A DNA stretch of 56,060 nt from an uncultured Anaerolineae bacterium. Lineage in GTDB: Bacteria > Chloroflexota > Anaerolineae > Promineifilales > Promineifilaceae. The notes under the pieces were generated by a model that saw nothing but the letters and a program-made list of their open reading frames with translations, did no database searches and had not been told where the DNA came from. How positions within the stretch are numbered: the first letter of the stretch is position 1; each line of letters begins with the position of its first letter. Below are positions 15,677 through 24,307 of this stretch, piece after piece. The stretch is taken from contig CALEAD010000011.1 in the NCBI GenBank assembly GCA_937943625.1, forward strand, positions 1-56,060, given 5' to 3'. The position numbers were made by a program, and so were the translations under genes.

Positions 15677-17088
15677 ATCGTCGAATCATTCGCAAATTCA
15701 CCATCCTTAGCGACCTCATTCTGATCAATCTCTCCTTTGTCCTGGCCTACATCGTGCGCTATCGCTTCGAGTGGCTGGCGGAGAGCACCATTCAGGTTCC
15801 CTACAGCGGCTACCTCAGCCAGCAGTTGCTGCTCAACCTGCTACTAGTGATGACGTTTGTGCAGAACAAAGTGTGGCAACGGCGGCGCGGCGAGTTTTGG
15901 CTGGATGAAGTTTCGCGCGTGCTCTATGCCACCGCAACGGCCGTTACCATCATCGTCGCCTACACCTTCTTCTTTCGTCCCCTGGCCGTTTCCCGCCTCA
16001 TGCTCATCTGGGCCTTTGCCTTCATCGTCCTCTTCATCAGCCTGGCGCGGCTGGCGCGGCGCGCCCTGCTGGCCCTGCTTTATCGCCAGGGGCGCCTGGT
16101 AGACCGCGCCCTGGTTGTCGGCTCTGGCGAAGTGGCGCGCGGCCTTATGCGCACCCTGCTGGTGCGGCGAGATTTAGGCTACCAGGCAGTGGGCTACCTG
16201 GATGAAGGCAACGGCAACGACAACATGGGGCTGGAGCGCATTCCGCACCTGGGCTCTTTGCCGGACCTGGAGCACACACTGCGCCAGTTTGCCAATTTGC
16301 ACACCGTCTTCATCGCCCTGCCCGGCGAAATGCACCAGCACATTTTGGCCACCCTGGCCATTTGCCACCGCCACAACGTGCGCGCCCAGGTAGTGCCCGA
16401 TGTGCTGCAACTGAGCCTGAACCGCGTCGAGTTTAATAACATGGCGGGCATCCCCGTGCTGGGCGTGCGCGACGTGCGCATCAGCCGCGCCCAGCTTGCG
16501 CTCAAGCGCGCACTTGACCTGACAATTATTGCCCTGGGGGGAATACCGACACTGCTGGTGGGGCTGGCCATTGCCCTGGCCATTAAGCTAGACTCCCCAG
16601 GGCCGGTTTTGTACGCAGCCGAGCGTGTGGGGCGGAACGGAAAGCCATTTATCATGTATAAGTTTCGCTCTATGGTGGTGGATGCAGAGCAGAAGAAAGA
16701 GCAATTGGCGCACCTGAATGAGGCAGATGGGCCGATTTTTAAGATTCGCAACGACCCACGCCTGACGCGCGTAGGGCGCTTCATTCGCCGCACCAGCCTG
16801 GATGAGCTGCCGCAGATCATTAATGTGCTGCGCGGGGAAATGAGCCTGGTGGGGCCGCGTCCGCCCCTGGCGGAGGAAGTGGCGCAGTACAAGCCCTGGC
16901 ACAGGCAACGACTGGAGGTGATTGGAGGAATTACAGGGTTGTGGCAGGTAAGCGGCCGTTCTGATCTGACGTTTGATGAACTGTGCCTGCTAGATATCTA
17001 CTATATCGAGAACTGGTCACTCTCACTCGACTTGCGCATTTTGCTGCAAACCATCCCCTACTCCCTCTTTGGCCAGGGAGCGTATTAA
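15673..17088 (+). CDS. Polyprenyl-phosphate sugar-1-phosphate transferase (WcaJ/WbaP-like)
   Basis: This 471-residue membrane protein starts exopolysaccharide synthesis by moving a sugar-1-phosphate onto undecaprenyl phosphate. The N-terminal ~150 residues hold four to five hydrophobic segments. A Rossmann-like CoA-binding domain follows (LVVGSGEVARGLM). The C-terminal catalytic domain has KRALDLTIIALGGIP, SPGPVLYAAERVG, YKFRSMVVDAE, RRTSLDELPQIINVLRGEMS and LVGPRPPL, all standard for this family. I chose ATG 15673, which overlaps the GT4 stop by 4 nt; the open frame extends back to 15526 only as an overlap artefact. It is probably the committing step for a polysaccharide finished by the GT4 enzymes nearby. 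Confidence 0.92.
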   Translation: MNRRIIRKFTILSDLILINLSFVLAYIVRYRFEWLAESTIQVPYSGYLSQQLLLNLLLVMTFVQNKVWQRRRGEFWLDEVSRVLYATATAVTIIVAYTFFFRPLAVSRLMLIWAFAFIVLFISLARLARRALLALLYRQGRLVDRALVVGSGEVARGLMRTLLVRRDLGYQAVGYLDEGNGNDNMGLERIPHLGSLPDLEHTLRQFANLHTVFIALPGEMHQHILATLAICHRHNVRAQVVPDVLQLSLNRVEFNNMAGIPVLGVRDVRISRAQLALKRALDLTIIALGGIPTLLVGLAIALAIKLDSPGPVLYAAERVGRNGKPFIMYKFRSMVVDAEQKKEQLAHLNEADGPIFKIRNDPRLTRVGRFIRRTSLDELPQIINVLRGEMSLVGPRPPLAEEVAQYKPWHRQRLEVIGGITGLWQVSGRSDLTFDELCLLDIYYIENWSLSLDLRILLQTIPYSLFGQGAY

Positions 17089-17113
17089 ATGCTTACTTAG
17101 CAACTGAACAACG

Positions 17114-17527
17114 CTATCCCTCATCATCTGGTATAGCTGGCTGGTTCAGCCGCACCAAATCCCCATGATAGTTAATGATGATGCGGAAGCCTAACATGCC
17201 TAGCATGTTGCGTGCTTGCAGGGGTACACCCTGCGCGATGATCTGATCCATATCTACGTTGCGCAGCGCGGCATCTATGGCCGCCTTGGTAAACAAATCG
17301 TCCTTGCCCAGCATGTTGAGCATTTGCTCTACCGCCATCTCTTTGTTTTCTTGTAGTTGCGTCAAGAAAACGGCTAGCACCTGCCGGTCCACCTGTTCCG
17401 AATCAATATGGCGCAAAAAGCCGTCGTCATCTACCACATAGGTGGCTTCGCCGCCAACCAGCCGTGTCTCTACCGGCCGTTCATAGGTGTCGTATACCAA
17501 TCCTTCAAATAATGCCTGTCTGGCCAT
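17114..17527 (-). CDS. Conserved hypothetical protein, ~137 aa
   Basis: I do not recognise a named family. The protein begins MARQALFEGLVYD, has a small beta-rich N-terminal part (YVVDDDGFLRHID) and then a helical part (VFLTQLQENKEMAVEQMLNMLGKDDLF), and ends in an acidic tail. There are no membrane segments, so it is probably cytosolic. GAGGAACAG upstream of the ATG at 17527 provides a ribosome-binding site, and a TATAAT on this strand (17567-17562) could be its -10 box. The in-frame extension to 17611 lacks support. It converges with the sugar transferase operon. Confidence 0.7.
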   Translation of the reverse strand: MARQALFEGLVYDTYERPVETRLVGGEATYVVDDDGFLRHIDSEQVDRQVLAVFLTQLQENKEMAVEQMLNMLGKDDLFTKAAIDAALRNVDMDQIIAQGVPLQARNMLGMLGFRIIINYHGDLVRLNQPAIPDDEG

Positions 17528-17597
17528 AATCTGTTCCTCATGCTTGTAGGCTCTGTCCTTAATTATATGGCATAAAGAGTACGGTGGGTAAGGGAGT

Positions 17598-17693
17598 GGA
17601 GTTTGGCGCAATGTGGGCTGACTTTTGATGCCGTAACGCGATTGGGCAAAATCGCGCCAGGCTGGCAGCTGGCAAAAACGGCCGTGTCCAGTA
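17598..17693 (+). repeat. Second interspersed repeat type, copy 2
   Basis: A diverged copy of 7559-7654, sharing the GTAACGCGATT...GGCAAAATCGCGC core and the GCAAAAACGGCCGTGTCCAG end. In this copy the end contains the ACGGCCGT palindrome where copy 1 has ACGCCAGT. Confidence 0.6.
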
Positions 17694-17834
17694 AGGGAGC
17701 TTCATGAGGGAGGCGCACTGGCAGCCTGGAACCTGGAACCTTTATTTGTTTCCTGCCCTACCCCTTTTCCCTCATATCCTTTTAAGATTTTCGCCTGTTT
17801 TGGCGCTGTTTTAGCCGCTGCTGAGGGGGGAAAG

Positions 17835-17861
17835 TTGTCGGGGAATGACATGTGGTATAAT
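17835..17861 (+). promoter_or_regulatory. Possible promoter toward mreB
   Basis: TTGTCG (17835-17840) and TATAAT (17856-17861) lie only 15 bp apart, shorter than optimal. If used, the mreB leader would be ~330 nt and would include the whole MITE-like element. Confidence 0.3.
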
Positions 17862-17922
17862 TTTGCGCTTAGGCAAAGAGCAAATCACATGCTCTCTGTG
17901 TCTATGTACACGCAAAAAATGG

Positions 17923-18063
17923 GTATGCTTCATCTTCTCTGGAAACGGTGTTTGACAAATTCCTGACCGCAGAGCGCCGACGGTAAACCGCCCATCACTG
18001 GCAAAATCGCGGTCGGCGGTCAGTAGTGGGCGGTCAAATTGTTCAGATTGCTTGAACCATGCC
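17923..18063. mobile_element. MITE-like element, 141 bp
   Basis: The right end TGAACCATGCC matches the consensus terminal repeat exactly. The left end (GTATGCTTCATCTTCT) is diverged. The interior shares long blocks with 7437-7540 and 33231-33324, including CTGACCGCAG and CATCACTGGCAAAAT. It lies 134 bp upstream of mreB and encodes nothing. Confidence 0.65.
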
Positions 18064-18197
18064 AAAGAAGGCAAAAGTGTGGCACTTGACGACACCACAG
18101 TTGCAAATGACGCGTCACCTGAAGGATCGCAACGCCGGCAAAATGCTGGCGTGCTATTTGCACAAGAGCCTGGGAATGTGTCCCAGGGAGGTATTCG

Positions 18198-19259
18198 TTG
18201 TTTAGACCAATTGATTGGCTGTTAGGATTATTCTCGCTTGATATTGGCATTGATCTGGGAACAGCAAATACGCTGGTTTCGCTGCGCGATAAAGGCATCA
18301 TCATTAATGAGCCTTCCTGGGTGGCCATTAACAAGCGCACACGCAAACCGCTGGCGATTGGCGCTGAGGCGCGAGAGATGGTGGGGCGGACGCCAAGTGA
18401 TATTGTGGCCATACGGCCGTTGCGTGATGGCGTTATTTCTGAATTCGAAATCACCGAGGCCATGCTCGACTACTTCATCAAGAAGGCGCACGAGCAAATG
18501 CTAGTCCCTTTTCCACGCCCGCGCGTCGTTGTGGGCGTGCCCAGCGGCGTGACCGAAGTTGAAAAACGTGCCGTCTACGACGCGACCATCTCTGCAGGCG
18601 CACGCGAAGCGTTCCTCATCGAGGAGCCGATGGCAGCCGCCATTGGCGCGGGCCTGCCCATCAATGAAGCGCGCGGCAGCATGATTGTAGACATTGGCGG
18701 TGGCACCACCGAAGTCGCCATCTTTGCCATGACCGGCATCGTTGTCAGCCGTTCCATCCGCGTGGCTGGCGATGAAATGAACGAAGACATCGCCAACTAC
18801 GTGCGCAGCAAATACAACCTGCTCATTGGCGAACGCATGGCCGAGCGCGTCAAAATTGGCATTGGTTCCGCTTTCCCCCTGCCCGAAGAGCGCACAATGA
18901 CCATGCGTGGGCGGAACTTAATCAACGGGCTGCCCCAGTCTATCGAAATTAGTAGCATTGAGCTGCGCGAAGCCATGGCCCCTTCCATCAACATCATTGT
19001 GGATACCGTGCGTGACGCCCTGGATGACACTCCGCCAGAACTGGTGGCCGACTTGATGGAAGTGGGTGTCTGCCTGGCCGGCGGTGGCGCACAGATTCAG
19101 GGGTTGGCCGACAGATTAGAAGACGTCGTGAAGATGCGTGTGTGGGTGGCCGAAGACCCCATGACATGCGTGGCCAGAGGCGCAGGGCGCGTGCTAGAGA
19201 ACCTGGATCTATGGGAACGTGCGTTAGTTGGCTTACACCGCGGCAGCACCCACCATTAA
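18198..19259 (+). CDS. mreB: Rod shape-determining protein MreB
   Basis: MreB is the bacterial actin that organises lateral cell-wall synthesis. The 353-residue protein has phosphate-1 SLDIGIDLGTANTLV near the start, the phosphate-2 segment MIVDIGGGTTEVAIF, the adenosine motif LAGGGAQIQGL and an amphipathic N-terminus (MFRPIDWLLGLF) for membrane binding. Translation starts at TTG, supported by GGGAGG 6 nt upstream and by the family's usual N-terminal length. It leads the mreB-mreC-mreD-PBP2 cluster, with gaps of 12, 3 and 34 nt. Its presence implies elongated or filamentous cells. Confidence 0.96.
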   Translation: MFRPIDWLLGLFSLDIGIDLGTANTLVSLRDKGIIINEPSWVAINKRTRKPLAIGAEAREMVGRTPSDIVAIRPLRDGVISEFEITEAMLDYFIKKAHEQMLVPFPRPRVVVGVPSGVTEVEKRAVYDATISAGAREAFLIEEPMAAAIGAGLPINEARGSMIVDIGGGTTEVAIFAMTGIVVSRSIRVAGDEMNEDIANYVRSKYNLLIGERMAERVKIGIGSAFPLPEERTMTMRGRNLINGLPQSIEISSIELREAMAPSINIIVDTVRDALDDTPPELVADLMEVGVCLAGGGAQIQGLADRLEDVVKMRVWVAEDPMTCVARGAGRVLENLDLWERALVGLHRGSTHH

Positions 19260-19271
19260 TCTCTTGCGCTT

Positions 19272-20126
19272 ATGAATATGAATGATGCGCCGCAGCGAAT
19301 CCGTTGGGGCATCGTTGCTTTCCTGATTGGTCTGGCCATTCTGCTTTCCATCCTGGACAGTACCGGTAGGTTGGAGGGCGCACTGAACTTTGTGCGCGAC
19401 CCGCTTGCGGCTATTCTTTCTTGGACGACGGCGCGCACAGATGGCTTGCTAGATGCGCTCTCAGGCCCGCGCGATTTGCAGGAAGCGCGCCTGGAGATTG
19501 AGCGCTTGCAGGCGCGCATAGACGCGCTAGAACGAGAAAATGAAGAACTGCGCGAAATCCAGGGAGAGGCGCAAATTTTGCTCGATTTGTTTAACCGCGC
19601 GCGCCAATCCCCTGAGCTAACACGGGTTACGGCAACAGTCATTGGCCAGAACACAACCCCAGGCATTCGCAGCATCATCATAGACAAAGGGCAGTTGGAT
19701 GGCGTGATGGTCGGTATGCCCGTGGAGGCGGCGCGTGGCCTGGTAGGGCGCGTGTTTCGCGCGACGGCAAACTCGGCGCAAGTGATCTTGATTACGGATA
19801 GCTCTAGCGCGATTCCGGCACGCCTGGGCACGTCGCGCGCGGCCGGCATCTTGCGTGGCGGCGGCCTGGGTGGTTCAATGGTGCTGGAATGGCTGGATTT
19901 GCAGTACCAGCTTGAGGTGGGTGAAGTGGTGGCCACCTCTGGGCTGGGAGGAGATTTTCCACAAAATATCCCCATTGGCCGCGTGACGCAGGTGGACCGG
20001 CGTGAGGCGGAGTTGTTTCAGCGGGCGATTGTGCAGCCGGCAGTGGATTTTGATTCTCTGGAGATCGTATTTGTGATCACGAGCTTTCAGCGGTTGGATA
20101 TCAGCGTGTTTTCGGATGTGCCGTAG
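19272..20126 (+). CDS. mreC: Rod shape-determining protein MreC
   Basis: This 284-residue protein has one N-terminal transmembrane helix (about 13-30), a coiled coil (about 70-105, LEIERLQARIDALERENEEL), and the C-terminal MreC beta-barrel pair. The VIGQNTTPGIRSIIIDKGQLDGVMVGMPV and GLVGRVFRATANSAQV segments are diagnostic. It links MreB to the periplasmic or external PBP machinery. Length is normal. It is translated 12 nt after mreB and 3 nt before mreD, with no strong Shine-Dalgarno, consistent with coupling. Confidence 0.94.
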   Translation: MNMNDAPQRIRWGIVAFLIGLAILLSILDSTGRLEGALNFVRDPLAAILSWTTARTDGLLDALSGPRDLQEARLEIERLQARIDALERENEELREIQGEAQILLDLFNRARQSPELTRVTATVIGQNTTPGIRSIIIDKGQLDGVMVGMPVEAARGLVGRVFRATANSAQVILITDSSSAIPARLGTSRAAGILRGGGLGGSMVLEWLDLQYQLEVGEVVATSGLGGDFPQNIPIGRVTQVDRREAELFQRAIVQPAVDFDSLEIVFVITSFQRLDISVFSDVP

Positions 20127-20129
20127 CCT

Positions 20130-20630
20130 ATGCGTGTCAGTGTGTACCTGGCGGTTCCCTTGATGTTGCTGCTGGCGGTGCTGGAAACGGCCGTTCTCTC
20201 TCGCCTGCCTCTCTTTAACCAGACGCCCCAGCTCCCCTTTCTGGTGGCGCTTTCTTGGGGGCTGCTGCGTGACCTGAAAGAAGGGGTCATCTGGGCTTTT
20301 GTCGGCGGTATTTTGCTTGACCTTTTCTCCGTTACCCCGCTTGGCCTTACGCCGCTTGCCTGGATGGTAGCGATTGCCATATCAATCCTGATCATTCGCC
20401 CCCTCACCAGCAGCCGCGTCATTTTGCCCACGCTGGTAGCAGCTCTGGCAACCATCCTTTACCTGGGGCTTGGCATGTTGCTCTTGCGCCTGTTTGGTTA
20501 TCAGGTTACATCCCTGGTAACGGCCGTTCTGCTGCCAATGGCCGTGCTCCATGCCTTGCTTATTCTACCCATCTACTGGCTCATGTATCTCGCCGACAGA
20601 CGCCTGTCACCGCGTCGTGTACAGGTTTAG
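20130..20630 (+). CDS. mreD: Rod shape-determining protein MreD
   Basis: This 166-residue, very hydrophobic protein has about five to six transmembrane helices. It includes the family-typical PFLVALSWGLLRDLKEGVIWAFVGGILLDLFSVTPLGLTPLAWM segment around residues 35-80. Position directly between mreC and PBP2 makes the assignment firm despite low sequence conservation of MreD. It starts 3 nt after the mreC stop. Confidence 0.9.
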   Translation: MRVSVYLAVPLMLLLAVLETAVLSRLPLFNQTPQLPFLVALSWGLLRDLKEGVIWAFVGGILLDLFSVTPLGLTPLAWMVAIAISILIIRPLTSSRVILPTLVAALATILYLGLGMLLLRLFGYQVTSLVTAVLLPMAVLHALLILPIYWLMYLADRRLSPRRVQV

Positions 20631-20664
20631 CCCCATACCTGCGCCAAAACGAGGAAACAAAACC

Positions 20665-23088
20665 ATGTCTCGCATGGGTTGGGAACGAATTGAAGAGCTT
20701 GAATTATTACAACAAGACGACCCCGGCATGCGCGGTCGGCTCTACTTTCTGCGCCTGCTGGTAGTCGTCATCTTTGGCCTTCTTCTCTACCGTGTCTACT
20801 GGCTACAGCAAAACAGCGGCGCTGAATTACAAGAACTGGCTGCCAACAACCAGTTTGCCGAACTGCGCATCAGCGCTCCGCGCGGCGTCATTTTCGACCG
20901 CAACGGCGAACCCCTGGCGGTCAACATCCCCAGCTTCAACGTCACGATCACCCCGGCTTTTTTGCCCGACACAGCCGCAGAGCGTCAGGCCGTTTACGAG
21001 CGTCTCTCCCTGCTCACCGGCGTGCCGGTGACCAATACCGTGCAACAGCAAGCATTAGTCGCTGCCGCCAACCCCGAACTGGTCGGCAACTATACGCGCC
21101 TGGCACAAATTTACGAAGTCTCCCCCCGCCGTACCCTGGATCAGTCAGGCATTGTACCTTTGTTGCCCAACAGCATCGAAGCCATCGTGCGCGAAAACAG
21201 TTTCGCCCAATATCTACCAGCCGTGATCACCTCTGGCATTCCCATCACCCTGGCTTATGCCATTGAGCAGGAGAGCATTTTCTTGCCCGGCGTGCGCGTG
21301 TTGCCCCAACCCCTGCGCTACTATCCCGCCGGCCCCTACACCGCGCACATTATGGGCTACATGGGGCCAATTCCCAACGAGGGCTGGCTGGCCCTGGGCT
21401 ACGCCCGCACCGACCGCGTGGGTTGGTCTGGGCTGGAATCCTCCATGGAGCTAGAACTGGCCGGGCAAAAAGGCGTGCGGCGCATCGTGCAAGATTGGAC
21501 TGGCCGTGAAGTGCGACAGGTAGGGTTGACCGTGCCGCCGGTGGCAGGACTGAATCTGCACCTCACCCTGGATTTAGAGCTGCAAAAAATCGCCTACGAA
21601 ATTCTGGGCCAATATATGGAAGAAAATCGCAACACGCCGCGCCGAGACGAAATAACTGGCGCAGAAACGTACCCAGAAATCAAGCAGGCGGTTGTGGTAG
21701 CGCTCAATCCGCAAACGGGGGAGGTGCTGGCCATGGTCAACTACCCCACCTTCGACAACAACCGCTTTCAGACAGAAGTCCCGGTAGATTATTACCTGCG
21801 CCTGGCGCGTGACGAGTACACGCCCCTGGTAAACCACGCCATTAGCGGCACGTATCATCCTGGGTCAACCTTCAAGCTGGTTCCGGCCTCAGCAGCTTTG
21901 CAAGTGGGCACCATTGCTCCGGACCGCCTGCTGTTTGACCCAGGGCAAATTACCATTGCCAACCGCTTTGCCCCTAATGACCCAGGACGCGCACAAACCT
22001 TTGTTTGCTGGAATCGCGAGGGGCATGGTTTTATCAACACCTACACCGGCATTGCCAATTCGTGTAACGTCTACTTTTACAAGATTACCGGGGGGTTTGA
22101 CCAGGATGGCGAATCTATTGAAGGCGTAGGGGTAGATCGCCTGGGTGTATATGCCACGCAATTTGGCTTTGGTCGCATCCAGGGGATTGAGTTGCCGCTT
22201 GAGGCATCGGGCAACTTGCCATCGCGCGCATGGAAGAGCCGCACGCAAGGGGAACCCTGGTCTACGGGGGATGATTATAACCTGGGGATTGGCCAGGGCT
22301 TTATGACGTCAACGGTCTTGCAAGTGGCGCAAATGGGGGCAGTTGTTGCTAACGGAGGCTTCTTGTACCGCCCGTCTATCATTCACCACATGACAGATGA
22401 GGCTGGCAATGTCGTGATTGTGGACGATAACAGCCAGGTAGTAGCCAGGGCCAGGCTGGGGGCAAATGGCGAAGTGATTGTGACAGATGCTGCGGGCAAG
22501 GTGATTCCGAATACGTTTAACATTCGTTTTGACGCGCAAGGAAATTATATCTTTCAACCGGAGGTAATTGACTCATTAGATGTGGATCGAAAGTACCTGG
22601 AGGTTGTGGCAGAAGGGATGCGCCTGGTTAACAAACGCTTTAGTGAAGAAGAGTTTTATACAGGCGCTACCTATATTAACTGGTTGGAAGAGGATTTTGG
22701 CATTGTGACAGCTGGGAAAACGGGTACGTCTGAGTATTGTGACAACATTGCCATCAAGCGGGGATGGTGCCGCTATGAGGATATTACGCAGCGGCGTATT
22801 CTACCTACCCATGCGTTTTACGTGGGGTATGCGCCGTTCGATAATCCAGAGATTGTGGTGGCGGTTTTTGTCTACAATGGGGGTGAAGGTTCTGCCTGGG
22901 CCGCTCCGGTGGCCTGCCACGTTATGGCGGCTTATTTTAAGGTGGGGCAGTATGCGGACCCGGAAACGTTTGTCAACGGCCGTCCTGCGGCCTACGCTTG
23001 TGAACCGGTCTGGCAGTTTGGCTTTCGCCCCCAGTGGCCGTTGCCACCTGGGGCAACGCCAGCCATTGAGCGGGAAGTGATCAGGTAA
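20665..23088 (+). CDS. mrdA: Penicillin-binding protein 2, elongasome transpeptidase
   Basis: This 807-residue class B PBP crosslinks peptidoglycan during elongation. It has one N-terminal transmembrane helix (about 30-50), the PBP dimer domain (NNQFAELRISAPRGVIFDRNGEPLA), and a transpeptidase domain with S401-T-F-K404, S466-C-N468 and K685-T-G687. It is longer than E. coli PBP2 (633 aa), with inserts such as the ~100-residue stretch between SCN and KTG that includes repeats of short acidic turns, and a Cys-containing loop right after KTG (YCDNIAIKRGWCRYED). The start at 20665 has GAGGA 9 nt upstream; an in-frame ATG at 20551 is inside mreD. Confidence 0.94.
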   Translation: MSRMGWERIEELELLQQDDPGMRGRLYFLRLLVVVIFGLLLYRVYWLQQNSGAELQELAANNQFAELRISAPRGVIFDRNGEPLAVNIPSFNVTITPAFLPDTAAERQAVYERLSLLTGVPVTNTVQQQALVAAANPELVGNYTRLAQIYEVSPRRTLDQSGIVPLLPNSIEAIVRENSFAQYLPAVITSGIPITLAYAIEQESIFLPGVRVLPQPLRYYPAGPYTAHIMGYMGPIPNEGWLALGYARTDRVGWSGLESSMELELAGQKGVRRIVQDWTGREVRQVGLTVPPVAGLNLHLTLDLELQKIAYEILGQYMEENRNTPRRDEITGAETYPEIKQAVVVALNPQTGEVLAMVNYPTFDNNRFQTEVPVDYYLRLARDEYTPLVNHAISGTYHPGSTFKLVPASAALQVGTIAPDRLLFDPGQITIANRFAPNDPGRAQTFVCWNREGHGFINTYTGIANSCNVYFYKITGGFDQDGESIEGVGVDRLGVYATQFGFGRIQGIELPLEASGNLPSRAWKSRTQGEPWSTGDDYNLGIGQGFMTSTVLQVAQMGAVVANGGFLYRPSIIHHMTDEAGNVVIVDDNSQVVARARLGANGEVIVTDAAGKVIPNTFNIRFDAQGNYIFQPEVIDSLDVDRKYLEVVAEGMRLVNKRFSEEEFYTGATYINWLEEDFGIVTAGKTGTSEYCDNIAIKRGWCRYEDITQRRILPTHAFYVGYAPFDNPEIVVAVFVYNGGEGSAWAAPVACHVMAAYFKVGQYADPETFVNGRPAAYACEPVWQFGFRPQWPLPPGATPAIEREVIR

Positions 23089-23168
23089 GGGAAGAGAGGA
23101 TAGTGAGCCTGGGCAATCGCTTCTCTTATTTCGACTCTCGTAACTTACAGGATTGATGGAGGTAACGG

Positions 23169-24287
23169 GTGGTTATTGGCATAGATGCCAGCCGCGCGGC
23201 GCGGGCGCAGCGAACAGGCACGGAAGGGTATGCCTATTTTTTAATTCGCGCGCTGATCCCGCTGGCGGTGGAAGGGGGGCATACGCTGCGGCTTTATTTT
23301 AATGAGGCGCCGCAGCCGGGTTTGTTCCCGGTTACCGATGGGGTGGAGGTGGTGGTAATGCCGCTGGCGCGGCTGTGGACGCACTTGCGGCTGGCGTGGG
23401 AGCTAAGCCGCCGCCCGCCAGATGTGTTTTTTACGCCAGCGCACGTCATTCCGCTGACCTATCGTGGGACAGCGGTGGCTACGGTGCATGACCTGGGCTA
23501 CCATCACTTTCCGGAGGCGCATACGCGCTGGCAAATGGCTTATCTGCACTGGAGTACGCGGCACAACGGCCGTGTCGCGCGCTGTGTGTTGGCTGATTCG
23601 TTGGCCACCCAGGCTGATTTGATGCACTTTTACCGCGTGCCGGCGGCGAAAATTCACGTGGTCTACCCCGGCGTGGACCCTGGGCTGTACCCGGTGCGCG
23701 ATCAGGCGCAGATTACGGCCGTTTTGCAGAAATATGGCATCACCTCTCCCTATTTGCTTTATTTGAGTACGCTGCAACCGCGCAAAAACCTGCTGCGCCT
23801 TATTCGCGCCTACGTGCAGAGCGGCGTGCCGCATCAACTGGTGATTGCCGGCAAGAAGGGTTGGCTGGCGGAGCCGATTTTGGCGGAAATTTTTCAGCTT
23901 GACATGGAAACGGCCAGACGCATCATTTTGCCCGGTTTTGTGCCAGATGCCGATAAGGGGGCGCTGCTCTCTGGCGCTACGGCGCTGCTATATCCGTCGC
24001 TGTACGAGGGGTTTGGGTTTCCTGTGCTAGAGGCGCACGTGTGCGAAACGGCCGTGCTCACCGCCAACAACAGTTCCCTGCCCGAAATCGCCCGCGAGAG
24101 TGCCTTGCTGATTGATCCACTGGACGTAACGGCTATCGCCCAGGGGATTCGCTGCCTCGTTGAGGATCAAGGGTTGCGCCAAGCATTGATTGCGTGTGGG
24201 AGGGAGCGCGTGCGCCAATTTACCTGGGAAAAAAGCGCCGCCCAGGTGATGCAGGTCTTGCAAACGGCCGTTACCCGCGACCCGTAA
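23169..24287 (+). CDS. Glycosyltransferase family 4
   Basis: This 372-residue GT-B enzyme closely resembles the one at 14540: YLSTLQPRKNLLRLIRAY, IILPGFVPDADKGALLSGA and PSLYEGFGFPVLEAHVCET align with the same motifs. It starts at GTG with GGAGG 6 nt upstream, giving VIGIDASRAARAQRTGTEGYAYFL, the usual N-terminus of this GT4 subgroup. It follows PBP2 by 80 nt and may share its transcript. A role in a cell-surface polysaccharide is inferred. It ends 20 nt before the convergent histidine kinase. Confidence 0.9.
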   Translation: MVIGIDASRAARAQRTGTEGYAYFLIRALIPLAVEGGHTLRLYFNEAPQPGLFPVTDGVEVVVMPLARLWTHLRLAWELSRRPPDVFFTPAHVIPLTYRGTAVATVHDLGYHHFPEAHTRWQMAYLHWSTRHNGRVARCVLADSLATQADLMHFYRVPAAKIHVVYPGVDPGLYPVRDQAQITAVLQKYGITSPYLLYLSTLQPRKNLLRLIRAYVQSGVPHQLVIAGKKGWLAEPILAEIFQLDMETARRIILPGFVPDADKGALLSGATALLYPSLYEGFGFPVLEAHVCETAVLTANNSSLPEIARESALLIDPLDVTAIAQGIRCLVEDQGLRQALIACGRERVRQFTWEKSAAQVMQVLQTAVTRDP

Positions 24288-24307
24288 CGGCCGTTTCCCA
24301 GGTGGCG

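Larger units (their letters stand above)
17528..18197. other. Repeat-bearing intergenic region before mreB
   Basis: This 670-bp gap holds the promoter of the minus-strand hypothetical gene at its left edge, a type-2 repeat (17598-17693), a possible promoter (17835-17861) and a MITE-like element (17923-18063). The last 130 bp before mreB contain its GGGAGG ribosome-binding site at 18186-18191. No additional gene is supported. Confidence 0.6.

Noticed and set aside
20551..20664. Upstream extension of PBP2 to an earlier ATG
   Set aside because: It lies inside mreD and lacks similarity to PBP2 N-termini; GAGGA before 20665 fits better.
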